A stretch of DNA of 64,000 bases from Ustilago trichophora (lineage: Eukaryota > Basidiomycota > Ustilaginomycetes > Ustilaginales > Ustilaginaceae): NCBI GenBank assembly GCA_900323505.1, contig OOIN01000038.1:248001-312000 (forward strand), read 5' to 3'. Below the pieces are notes generated by a model that was given only the letters and a program-made list of their open reading frames with translations, ran no database searches and was not told where the DNA came from. Positions 52,423 through 62,317 of this stretch are shown one piece after another; position 1 is the first letter of the stretch; each line of letters starts with the position of its first letter. The position numbers were made by a program, and so were the translations under genes.

Positions 52423-53517
52423 TTAGTATCCCTTCTCAGCATCGACCAACCCAACAAACTCGTCTTGACCGTCGACCAACCTGGCTAGATTCTGCCGAAT
52501 CCTCTGGCCCAAAAGTTGAGGGATGAGATGTGAAGGTATGGCAGAGTGCGGTGTAAGTAGCAATTTTCCCTGTTTTACCAGCTGTTGTACCAACGACCTT
52601 TGCCTATCCTCGTCGTCGGTATTGGAAGGACAGGAGGAGGGGGAGTTGTAAGTGATGACGTCCAGGGCGGCGCATTTCAACCTTTCGTGCTGTAGAGCAT
52701 CCAACAGAGCGTCTGTTTGTACGATCTCTCCCCTCGCCACATTGATCAGCATCGCATTGGTCCTGATCCACTTGAGCATCTGCTCGTTGAACATGTTGTG
52801 GGTCTTTTGGGTTAGTGGACAGGCCAAGACGATCAACTGGGCGGCTTTTAGGCTCTTTTTGAGGTCGTCAGGGGTTGAGGTGGAGCCAAGGACTGTTATG
52901 GAGCAATTGAAGGGGATAAGAAGGGTGCGGAGGTTATGGGAGATGGAACCGTTGCCAATGATGAGGATGGATTTGTTGAAGAGCGTATCGCAGTGGGAGG
53001 ATGTGGGTGGAGGATGAAGATGGAGACCACGTGAGAGACAGAGGATTTGGGAGAGGGCATGCTCTGCTACTGGTTTGGCATAACATCCCTATGGCCACCG
53101 AAATCGAGGACAGGTGAGGAAAAGAATCTTGGGTCAGCACGCGTTGCACCGAAACCGAAACCCGATATACACACGAGTGGCGAGGATCAAGCTCACCTTG
53201 GCACAACACCAAACAATCGCCCCCTTCCCCCGTGTTTCCTCCACCTCCTTCATCAGCGGGATAAAGTCATCAACGCCAGTCATGGGCAACTGGATGAAGC
53301 TGATACTCTTCCCTTGATTCAGTAAGATTGAACGCAGCTCAGAGGAGGTGTTGCCTTGAGCCAAGTTGGGAAGCCAGAAGAGGGCGGTCGTTTCCGGCGT
53401 CACGGAGGCCTGGATGTCGATCGAGGCGGTGACAAGGGATGGAAGGGTGGAGAGGAGGATGGGAATGTCGAGGCAGCATCGGGAAGCTTCGGCTGGTTGG
53501 AAGGTGACGTTGAGCAT
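52423..53517 (-). CDS. D-isomer-specific 2-hydroxyacid dehydrogenase family protein
   Basis: This is a 328-residue NAD(P)-dependent oxidoreductase from two exons. Exon 1 is 53197-53517 (MLNVTFQPAEASRCCLDIPI to KGAIVWCCAK); an intron of 108 nt (GTGAGC to CATAG) is removed; exon 2 is 52423-53088, opening GCYAKPVAEHALSQILCLSR, the conserved start of the NAD domain. The nucleotide-binding loop is SILIIGNGSISHNL. The catalytic arginine is in LINVARGEIV, the following acid region is CAALDVITY, and the catalytic histidine is in LLTPHSAIPS. Substrate cannot be told from sequence; glyoxylate/hydroxypyruvate or phosphoglycerate-type reactions are typical for the family. It converges on the PPR-like gene, with stops about 220 bases apart. 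Confidence 0.87.
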
Positions 53518-54441
53518 GGTGAATCTCGAGCTCGGGGGTGATATGGTTTTTAGTTTGAGATTTTGGGATCTGGGCAAGGTTGAATCTTTTGACAATACGA
53601 TGGCTGCATCTAGAGGGGAGAAGAGGGGCTTCTTATAGCGTCCATCTCTAAGGGCTCTATATGCTACTACCAGAAGTCGTGCCGAGCAGCATCACAAAGA
53701 CAAATCCAGAGTCTCACGTCCCACCAACATCAACCGAGCTTTTACCACCCTACCATCACCATCAAACCCCCCAAATTCCATCCCTGTCGCACGCACACTC
53801 ACCATAAAACCACATCCTTTCAACCCTTTGTGACATTGCCGGCGAATGAACTCAATCCTCCGTCAACCTCACAACTGCACTGCATCCTTGGTTTGGATTT
53901 CATATGAGGGCAACAATTTTCTCACGAAAGACCGCAACACATGCTTAAACAGTGGCGGTGGATGATGGAAAGAGGGGGGAAATTGAATGAGTCAAGAAAA
54001 AGACGGTAAAAGCAATCCCGAACAGGTCGGTTGTTCAACAGCCGGCGGTTTCACACGCCCCCTCCCTTCAGGTTGCACTGTTGACATATGAACAAGTTGC
54101 CGACCGTACTTATTGTACTGTTGGATGTTACGCCTTGACAACTGTTGACATAGGCACTTTCTGAACACAACACACACACGTTCTCGAGTCTCATCAAGAC
54201 TACAGTACAAGGAGCGCACAAAGGCTTTAGGTCTGGTTTCGTCAAACGTATCCTCTGTCACCCACAGCTGCTTGTTCATCGCGGCTAGTGGGGCGTAGAC
54301 ATGTGCATTGGCTTTGTTTGGGCTCTCAAAGGGTCGCACTCATATTTCATGGAAGCTTCCTGCTACATGTAGCGTTGATTGGGTTCCTCAAAACATCGCA
54401 CGCCCGTTCTCGCCCACTTACCGTTCATATCGAGCCAAAAG

Positions 54442-54526
<85 letters not shown>

Positions 54527-54827
54527 TTTGTCGTCAATCGAAGCACGGTTACATCTCACCCACACCCTATTCATGTACAGTAGTAACCCGCGTTGATGCG
54601 GAACGGTCACACACCAACCGCGCTAGCCCACACACACGTCTATTCTTAACCATAAGCATCACAAAAACGGCTTTGTCCAACCCGTCAACGGTTCACACGA
54701 CCCTCTTTCCACCCATACATACCAGTACGATATCACAGTGAGCAAAAATCGCAGCAATCGATTGTCCCGATCCAGAAAAAAAACACGACACAAAAACGAC
54801 GACTCTATCTACACCTCCTCTCAAGGT
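53518..54827. other. Intergenic with 82-base poly-A tract
   Basis: These 1.3 kb lie between the dehydrogenase start and the chitinase stop. No gene is evident; short open frames lack family signals. It holds TACAGTA at 54201 and 54576 and the homopolymer listed next. Confidence 0.5.
54442..54523 (+). repeat. Homopolymeric A tract, 82 bases
   Basis: An uninterrupted run of A, far longer than any other homopolymer here. The octamer GGCTTTGT stands both at 54309-54316 and directly after the tract at 54524-54531, which could mark a small retroposed insert, but the octamer also occurs by chance nearby (about 54664). Confidence 0.95.
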
Positions 54828-56477
54828 TTAGTTGGCAGCAGTGGTGGAGGACATACCGGCGATAGCGCTGTTTGTCAGCGCCCAAGTTTTGGTATCACCG
54901 TCGATGCTCCACATGCTGATTCCACCGATACCGGCCGCACTTGCAAATGCGCCCTTGTCAAAGATCGAACTTGTATCGTCGTACGTGATGACCTTGTTGC
55001 CATCCGAAAGGTAAGGGGTATCGGAACAGTCGTCCCAGTACTTTGTGAATCCTCCTGATCCACCGTAGAGTCCTGTGGCAGGGTCGAGGGTGAGAGCTCC
55101 AGAGTTGACCAGGGTGGAAAAGTTGATTTGGCCTTCTGTGGTTGATCCGCTCATGCTGGTAAGTGTGACAGCCCTCTTGGTATTGTCTGTTGGATGAGGA
55201 GGAGAAGAAGGGGGGGAGGAGCGGGTGCGAAGGGTCCGTTTTGAAGAGGAATTGATGTATCCGTAGGCAGGAATTCCCAACAGAATCTTGTCCCTTGGCA
55301 TACCAGCCGCACTCCAAGCTTTGACTCCCGAAGCCGCATTTGCACCTGGCTGTGTCGAGTTGCCACACAGATTCGCCAACGGCGCATTGGGTCCCGGGTT
55401 GCTACTCGAACCCCAAACGTCGTAGTTCATGATCATGATGTAGTCCATCACCCCCGCAGCTCTCGCGACGCTTTGCACCGGTTGACCGTTACTCGCCATC
55501 CAAGGCTGATGCGAAACTGCCGCTGTGATGAGTGCTCCTTTGGGAAGTGCCGTTCTCAACTCCTGCAAGAAAGTTTGGTAGTTGGTCGTGTCACTGGGAT
55601 CCAGCTGGTTTCCTGCTCCTGTTTGTCCAGGGTATTCCCAGTCGAGATCGATACCGTCCAGTTGGTACGTGTTGTAGTACTTGACGATGTTGCTGATGAA
55701 AGTTGCGCGCGAGGAGGCGGTGCGCACGGCGGGGGAGAAATACGTACTGCCTCCCCAGCCTCCCAAGGAGAGCACTGCTTTCGTGTTGCCTGCTTTGCAC
55801 GCCGCGACAAATTTGCGCAGTAGAGAACCCGATGGATCGGTCGGAATCGAAAGATCAAAGTTGGAAGTGGGCAGAGCGAAGGCGTAGTTGACAATGTCAA
55901 ACTTGCTAAAGTCGATCGAGGTGGCGGGGAAGCTGGAGGAGACCCAATCGGGCCAGTAGCCAGCCATGATCTTGTTCGTAGATGTGCGGGTCTCGTTCGC
56001 CGCGCCACCTGTTGGGGCTGCTGAGGAGGCAGAGGTGGTGGATGTGGGGAGGGATGTAGAGTTGCTGTTGTTGTTGTTGGTGGGGGATTTGCAGGTACCT
56101 TTTCCGCGCTTGGATTTGCGACTAGAGGAGGCAAGTCGACGACGGTTTCGAGGAAGGAATCGTGCAGAAGGGACTGCCCTCCTCTTCTGCCCGTTTCCCT
56201 CGCTACCGAAGAGGACTTGCCATAACGATCGACGCTGAATCGAAAGTAGTGGTGATGAACCAGCACCACTTGTCGTCGAAGAGTGTCTATCCGCTGCAAA
56301 GGTCAGCCTTGACCCCGTGCCTTGTTGTGTGTCGAGTGGAGAGTAAGTGGGAGCAATGCGGCTGTCCATCGATCGACCAAGATGCATTGCATTGTTCGCC
56401 ATGTCATCCTGCACTGCAACCGCCGAGCTCGCAAACAAACTGGCAAGCGCCAAAACGCCGAGCGGGATCAACTTCAT
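54828..56477 (-). CDS. Secreted GH18 chitinase
   Basis: This 549-residue enzyme hydrolyses chitin. The signal peptide is MKLIPLGVLALASLFASSAVA. A pro-like region to about residue 165 has Arg/Lys clusters (GQKRRAVPSARF, RNRRRLASSSRKSKRGKG), possible Kex2 sites, then a Ser/Thr/Asn linker. The GH18 barrel runs from KIMAGYWPDW to the end. It contains VLSLGGWGGSTYF, the catalytic DGIDLDWEYPG (the DxDxE residues are intact), IMIMNYDVWG, KILLGIPAYGY and a terminal GISMWSIDGD. It is therefore an active-type, conventionally secreted chitinase acting on the fungal wall or on other chitin. A loop between GYINSSSK and KRAVTL is unusually Pro/Ser/Arg-rich. The ATG at 56477 is used because it starts the signal peptide; upstream codons are leader. 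Confidence 0.93.
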   Translation of the reverse strand: MKLIPLGVLALASLFASSAVAVQDDMANNAMHLGRSMDSRIAPTYSPLDTQQGTGSRLTFAADRHSSTTSGAGSSPLLSIQRRSLWQVLFGSEGNGQKRRAVPSARFLPRNRRRLASSSRKSKRGKGTCKSPTNNNNSNSTSLPTSTTSASSAAPTGGAANETRTSTNKIMAGYWPDWVSSSFPATSIDFSKFDIVNYAFALPTSNFDLSIPTDPSGSLLRKFVAACKAGNTKAVLSLGGWGGSTYFSPAVRTASSRATFISNIVKYYNTYQLDGIDLDWEYPGQTGAGNQLDPSDTTNYQTFLQELRTALPKGALITAAVSHQPWMASNGQPVQSVARAAGVMDYIMIMNYDVWGSSSNPGPNAPLANLCGNSTQPGANAASGVKAWSAAGMPRDKILLGIPAYGYINSSSKRTLRTRSSPPSSPPHPTDNTKRAVTLTSMSGSTTEGQINFSTLVNSGALTLDPATGLYGGSGGFTKYWDDCSDTPYLSDGNKVITYDDTSSIFDKGAFASAAGIGGISMWSIDGDTKTWALTNSAIAGMSSTTAAN

Positions 56478-59158
56478 CCTGTCAAGTGTGTGCTGTAGCC
56501 TGATTCGTACTATCGAGAGTTGCTGTGATACTGTGAGTAGGTGTCCTGCACCTTTATTTTGTCCGAATCGAAAAAGGAATGTAGTTGAAAAGAAAAAGAG
56601 TGTAGGTAAAGGAGGAAGGGAAAAAACGAGAACCGTGTACCTCTTCGATCGACGAAAGAGGATGTTTGAAACGAAGATGCCTGTTCTTCGAAGTGGTTTC
56701 AGCAAGTAGACTAGCTATCTTGCTCTCGTATCAAGTGTAACGAGTGGTACCGGTCAACGGTCCGATGAAGTAGAAGAAGAAAGGGGAGGAAAGAAAGGGA
56801 AAGGGACAAGGTGGCCAGACCCAGTCGACGATGAGTGCAACACCGAATGTGAAGGGGGATGCTATCGAGGTTGGGTTGATGGTTGAAGAGAAGAGGGAAG
56901 GAAAGGAAACTCAACGATGGCGAAGACAAAAACTTGCAGTACAGACCAAACTCGTGCGCGGCCGAAGACGACCAAACTTGGGGAAGGGAGAGGGTGAGGG
57001 CCTAAGACGCCGTTACCAAGCGCAGCCAAGCCTCCTTTCTCTCTCTCTCTCTCTCTTAGCCGCACTGTGCGCTGTACAACTCTAGCAGAAACCTCGGCGT
57101 CCCGAAGTCAAACTTGACCTTGCTTTACCGAGTCAATAGAGCTAGCAGCTACGAGCTAGTGTTGCCCATCTTGGCAACTCGATTCGAGAGCATCTACTGT
57201 ATGCAGTACTTGAGCTGTCAAAGCACGCCCGTGTGGCGCAGCTAGGCGGGCGGTGGAGATGTTGAGCTCACACGCGGAAGGTCAGCACGAAGGAGGGATA
57301 GAAGTTGAAGGCTCAACTTGTGGCGGTCTAGAGTCTGGGTGCCAAGTACTGTAGCCTGGAGTGGCAGACGGCCAAAAAAAAAAAAGAAAGGGTTCGCCGA
57401 CTGTGGATAGGGATATGTCACAAAAGGCCAAATTTGCCGCGAAAAAACAAGCATGGGTGAGACGAGACATGATCGGCGTTGCGCATCTTGTCCAGGTTAC
57501 GGAAAGGAGACGATGAGGTCTGAAAGGGGTGTAGATGAGTGAGAAGGCGGTGTAGTATTGCTGGCAATGATGTGGTTGGGGACAAAGGGAGGGAGGACAG
57601 GCAAGGAGCACAAAAGGTTCAGATAATGGTGCGCGCTGCTTGACAGGCGGCGCGTCGAATGAATCGGGAGATCATCTCACTGATCGAGAGAATCGCCGAT
57701 GTGACTCATTCGAGCAGCCTTCTTCATCAAGGTTTACTCTCAATCAGAGTCGTGGCAATGCAAGTAGCATTGGTTCGTTCTACCGTGCTTCAAGCTCGTA
57801 GTTTCCACAGAGTGGTAGACAGGCAATCGGTCTGCAGAGCAGTATTAGGGGCAAACGTAGAGGAGAAACTACGATGGCCAAATGCGATCAGAGATGACGT
57901 CGATGAAAGGTCCTTAAACACAAAGAGAAACAAATCTAACATTTTTGTTCTCAAAATTCTTCTGCCTCTTGCCCCACACGTCCAAAATACAATTTAGCGT
58001 TTGCTTTTCACGCGGAACAGCCTTGCACACCTCGTCGCCGAGAGCCATCCCGCCTCACCCTCTTTGCCACAGAGCACCATCACCGAGCATGGTCATCTTT
58101 CTAACCAACAGCATCTCCTCGAAATCTCCATGCTCTAGTTAACCCATCTTCACGGAGAGTAGCGCTTTGTAGATCTGAAAGGTTACGAGTGTTTCAAGAA
58201 GGAATGCGAAAAACAGAAGCTACTGTACGAGTACTGTCACATATGTGACCTGGGCAGGCAGCGGTCTTGAAAATTGTGAAAGCGAGTTCGGGGAGCCGAC
58301 GATGCTTGTTGATCATCGCCATTGTTTCGTTCCCACTTCTCACCTTGTGCCCAACAAACCTTTGCATCCACTCACAGTCCAGGCTTGGTTTTCCCGACCT
58401 GCAGATACTTGTATTGGCGGAAGCGAGTTTTCGATGCGTGCAGATCTTGCGACGATCTGGGGCTGTGAGAACTAGTGGTGAAGGTTTGGATCGAGAAGGT
58501 GTATTCTCCTCTGCACTTTGAATTTTGAGATACTGTAGGCTTGTTTTCTAAAGATCGAGTCAAAAGTTGCATCTGAAACTGTGGGGTGAAGCTAGAGTAG
58601 ATGCTTTCAAGATGGAGTTGGTAGCAAACGCATGCGATACGGCAAATGCGGAGAGAAATTTGTGTAAAAATTGCCACGCTGCAACAACCAAGCCGAAATT
58701 ACAGAAAATGACAAACAGTCGAGCGTGAAATGCACGTCACTTTTTGTGGCCTCTCTGTGCGACCCGCTTTCCACTTTCCTTTGGCTCCGCAAGCAGTCAC
58801 CAGCGACTTGTCCAAACACCATCACCGCAACCAACAACACCACACTCACCGCTCTCAACACAGTCAATCCCAACAGAGACGACCACAGCTTCATCAACAA
58901 CATCACATGCTCGCCGCCTCACACAGCGCATAAGACCCTGGAATAGCAGACCGTGTCAGCTAGCTCCTCTTTCTCCTTCTCTTGTACACCGACACATAGA
59001 ATTTCACTTCGACGACGAGCACAACACCAGCACCATAGACATCGCATCATCATACTCAACTCTTTCTCTTTACGTGCTTTCTACATTTCATCCTGACGTA
59101 CCCACTTCAAACGAGCGTCGCTAAGCAGAACTAGCATCTACGTCCGTCCACCTTTATC
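56478..59158. other. Long intergenic region between chitinase and NTF2-like genes
   Basis: These 2.7 kb separate two divergent genes. Several ORFs of 60-112 codons exist (for example 57659-57997, plus strand) but none shows domain, homopolymer-free composition or splice context that I would trust. TACTGTA occurs at 57195, 57347, 58221 and 58531. The last ~450 bases are an A/C-rich leader. Confidence 0.5.
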
Positions 59159-61453
59159 ATGTCGACTTCCGTACCCTTCCCAGCTCAGTCTGCACAGGCT
59201 GGTGACTTTGGTGCCGACTTGAAGATCGACCTCCCCGGCAGCGCCAACTCTGCAAAGGACAGCAACAACGCCAATGGATCAGCAGTACCTTCATCGCTTC
59301 ACCGTCGACAGGGCTCATTCCAAGCTACCGATAAGCCTGCCACTGCTCCCGCCGCCTGGCACCACCATCCTCGTCAACCTGGTCCACACTCTGAGTCCTA
59401 CTTCCCTGGTGCAGCCTCTGCAGGTCTTCCAAAGACGCCAGGTGGCCTTTCCATGCGTGGACACGGACGAGCGCAGAGCAGCTCTGGCGGTGTCTTCTCT
59501 GCCCACCCCATGAATCTCAACCTCGGTGCCGCACCTCCCAACGTCGATGGCGCCTCCCTCCAATCTGCCTTTGGCGGTGCCAACCACGCCGGCCCTAGCA
59601 ACGCTAGCAGTCTCAGCCTTGCCAACCATCCTGGAATGCAGGGTCTCGGTATGGGCGGAGGATACAGTGCTGGCCCGCCCAGTCCTAGCACCCTCACCGA
59701 CGTCATTCTCGGCCTGCACAACACCTTCTACTCGTGCAAGCGTAAACCCGAGGAAGTTAAAGAGATGGTCTCGCGTTACTACGAGAGTGGTGCCGTCTTC
59801 GAGTCTCCCCTCCTATCAGCGCATGGACGCGACCAGATCGCCAACCAGTTCATCATGGCTTTCGCACTGCCCGGTATGGATGTGCAGTCCGAATTGCGCG
59901 ATGTCATCTGCTCCGATTTCGAATTCGACGGAACACGAGCTGGAATCATTGACCACACCATCACCGTCACCCTCCTCCCTGCACTCTTCGGTTCTTCGGC
60001 ATCCAAGCCAACCGCTGACCCAGGTGCAAGCGACGCCAACCGTACTCCACGAGCCTCGTATCCACTCTCGGCATCTGCGTTCCCTATGACACCGCATCCG
60101 TTCATCGACTATGGTGCCAATAGCGCCTATTCACGTGTGGCTAGTCATCCACACAGCCCCACCACCCCTTTTAGCATTGCGAGCATCTGGGGCGGGTCAA
60201 GGCCGCACACGCCTGGACATGGCAGTGGCATCCGCCCGCTTTCGGGTACAAGCGCTCATCCAACACACACACCACCCAGCGTCAACGGCGAAGAGTTTGA
60301 CACCTCTGGATCGTCTTCTTCGACAGCACACGCCATGCTCAACAACTTGACGAATGGCAGCAATCCACACCACTACATCGACGCAGAGGTGTTGCAGCAG
60401 CAGCTCGCTTCTCGTCCTGCAATCCCTGCGGATGCTCTGACGCCCCACTGGACGAGCGAAGGTCTGGGTCGACAGACACTGCGCACGTTGCTCTGGTCGT
60501 TGTTCCACCCGAGGGCGGTGCTCAAATCGCTGTGTAGCATTCAGCTGCGCGTCATGAGCAGACTCGAGTTCAACGACGCCGGTCTCATTGTTCGACACGA
60601 GGATACATGGGGACTGAGGGAAACGATTGAAGGTGTGATCCCTTTCGCTTCGCTCATTTACTCGATCGAGCGTAGGTTGGTGGGCTTCCTCGTATCGTGG
60701 GCGATTGCAAAGGGATTCAAGATCTCTGCAGCTTTGTTGCGCAAAGCGATTCCCGGCGGAACGTCGTCGACCGAACTCGAGGCGCATTCCTCCTCTACGG
60801 CAGGTGGAAGCAGCGGAGGATACCACATCAGCCAGCACGAAGCCGAAGCCATGTTTACGCATCCTCATCTGCATCACGCATATGGTCGTGCCTCTGGTCG
60901 CGAGTTCCAGACCATTTCTCGATCGCGAGCTCCTTCGCCGAACCGGTTCCGTTTCGGTAGCGGTGCAGGATCCGATCCTCGTTCGAGCGGCACCGTCACA
61001 GGTACACGATCGCGCGCACGATCCTTGGTCGGTTCCCACTCGATCGCCTCCTCGCGTGCCATGTCGACCGACAATCTGATGCAGCACTTTGCGTCTGCCA
61101 ACGCCGGCCCGCAAACCGCCGCAGTAGCCGAATCGCGCCGATCCGCAGATTTGCCTCCGGATTCAAGCGCCAAGTTCCGCGAACGCTCCGCAAAACGCAT
61201 CGACGGAGGCAGAACTACAAGCACCAACTCTGCGCCTCCCACCGCAATGCCCTCAACCGCTTCGAATGCGTCAAATGTCTCAGCAGCAGCAGGATATGAG
61301 GGCGATCATGGCGCAGGTGGTCCTGCGGCGAATTTGGTCAATATGTGGGAACAGTTTTCGGCCCAATCTAGACCCCATTCGAAAGCGCCTTCGGTCGTTT
61401 CGATTGATGACTCGAGGGGAACACTGAGGGCTCCTGATCAGGATCAGCAGTGA
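59159..61453 (+). CDS. SigF-like NTF2-fold domain protein
   Basis: This is a 764-residue protein. After a Ser/Gly/Ala-rich N-terminus, residues ~180-283 form the first half of an NTF2-like fold (VILGLHNTFYSCKRKPEEV, RYYESGAVFESPLLSAHGRD, QFIMAFALPGMDVQSELRDV, HTITVTLLPALF). A disordered insert of about 140 residues follows. The second half lies at ~425-540 (LLWSLFHPRAVLKSLCSIQL, RLEFNDAGLIVRHEDTWGLR, GVIPFASLIYSIERRLVGFL). The hydrophobic stretch around 500-520 may be a membrane or amphipathic helix. This pattern is that of the fungal SigF-like NTF2 family, whose function I do not know. The C-terminus is Ser/Arg-rich and disordered. No intron is needed and the ATG follows a long A/C-rich leader. 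Confidence 0.75.
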   Translation: MSTSVPFPAQSAQAGDFGADLKIDLPGSANSAKDSNNANGSAVPSSLHRRQGSFQATDKPATAPAAWHHHPRQPGPHSESYFPGAASAGLPKTPGGLSMRGHGRAQSSSGGVFSAHPMNLNLGAAPPNVDGASLQSAFGGANHAGPSNASSLSLANHPGMQGLGMGGGYSAGPPSPSTLTDVILGLHNTFYSCKRKPEEVKEMVSRYYESGAVFESPLLSAHGRDQIANQFIMAFALPGMDVQSELRDVICSDFEFDGTRAGIIDHTITVTLLPALFGSSASKPTADPGASDANRTPRASYPLSASAFPMTPHPFIDYGANSAYSRVASHPHSPTTPFSIASIWGGSRPHTPGHGSGIRPLSGTSAHPTHTPPSVNGEEFDTSGSSSSTAHAMLNNLTNGSNPHHYIDAEVLQQQLASRPAIPADALTPHWTSEGLGRQTLRTLLWSLFHPRAVLKSLCSIQLRVMSRLEFNDAGLIVRHEDTWGLRETIEGVIPFASLIYSIERRLVGFLVSWAIAKGFKISAALLRKAIPGGTSSTELEAHSSSTAGGSSGGYHISQHEAEAMFTHPHLHHAYGRASGREFQTISRSRAPSPNRFRFGSGAGSDPRSSGTVTGTRSRARSLVGSHSIASSRAMSTDNLMQHFASANAGPQTAAVAESRRSADLPPDSSAKFRERSAKRIDGGRTTSTNSAPPTAMPSTASNASNVSAAAGYEGDHGAGGPAANLVNMWEQFSAQSRPHSKAPSVVSIDDSRGTLRAPDQDQQ

Positions 61454-62317
61454 TGGTATCGGACAAGCATTCGGATTAGAGAAGCATAGCATAGGTTCGC
61501 ATTGGATTGGATTGCATATAGGATTCAGGTATTCCCCAAATGATACGTCACTAGAGATGTCTCGACGGACACACACACACACACACACACACTCGTTCCC
61601 TCTCTGTTCGAATCTCCTTCTCACTTTTGATTGCTGTATTTCTGCACGGCTCGAAAGTGATGTGAACAACTTCGTTCCTCCGACAACTCCATTTTGTGTG
61701 CAGCTGCTGATGATGAGAGCTGATGACGCTCAACCAAAGAGGAGTTCTGTTTGTGGCAGTCCAGATAACGCCGCCAGAAAGAAAAGAAAAGAAAAGAAAA
61801 GAAGCCGTTGCAAAAAGGCGATCCTGAACAACTGAGGACTTGAAATTCCGCTGCTGCTGTTCTGCTCTGCTCAAATCGTGATCGAATCTCAAATTTCGGA
61901 TTTTAGACGATTCGCTTCGACTTTGCGTCACTTTGCGCACGAGAGCGCACGAGCCCTCCACAGTCCAACTCAGCAATTTCAAAGAGAAGAGCAACAGCAC
62001 AGTCCAACCAACTTCGACTGCTTTCCTTCGTCATCTTCATCATCATCATCTCCCAACTACCCTTCTTGCATCCATCATCTCCATCAAGATATAGGCAACT
62101 TCAACTTCAAGCAGGATATCAAGTCTGATCAACTCGTCTTGCAACTTCAACCCACACTCTCATCCCATTCTGCAAACCAGCTGTTAGAAGACGCATTACA
62201 ACAGCCTCGATTGACGTCTTCTTGCACAGCGTCCGATTCCCGCTTCTCATCCCCCGCACATACAACAATCCCATCACTTCGGAAACGACAGCTCCAAGCT
62301 GATCATCTAGGTCTAGA
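61454..62317. promoter_or_regulatory. Promoter and leader of UBA1
   Basis: These 864 bases contain a CA microsatellite at about 61570-61592, AAAAG repeats at about 61779-61803, and a CAT/CAA-rich leader. No gene is seen. Confidence 0.5.

Noticed and set aside
57230..57300. tRNA-like A-box (TGGCGCAGC) on the plus strand
   Set aside because: No B-box and no cloverleaf pairing could be built.
57659..57997. 112-codon ORF as a small gene
   Set aside because: No domain, no signal peptide, ordinary context and no conserved pattern that I recognise; kept as non-coding.
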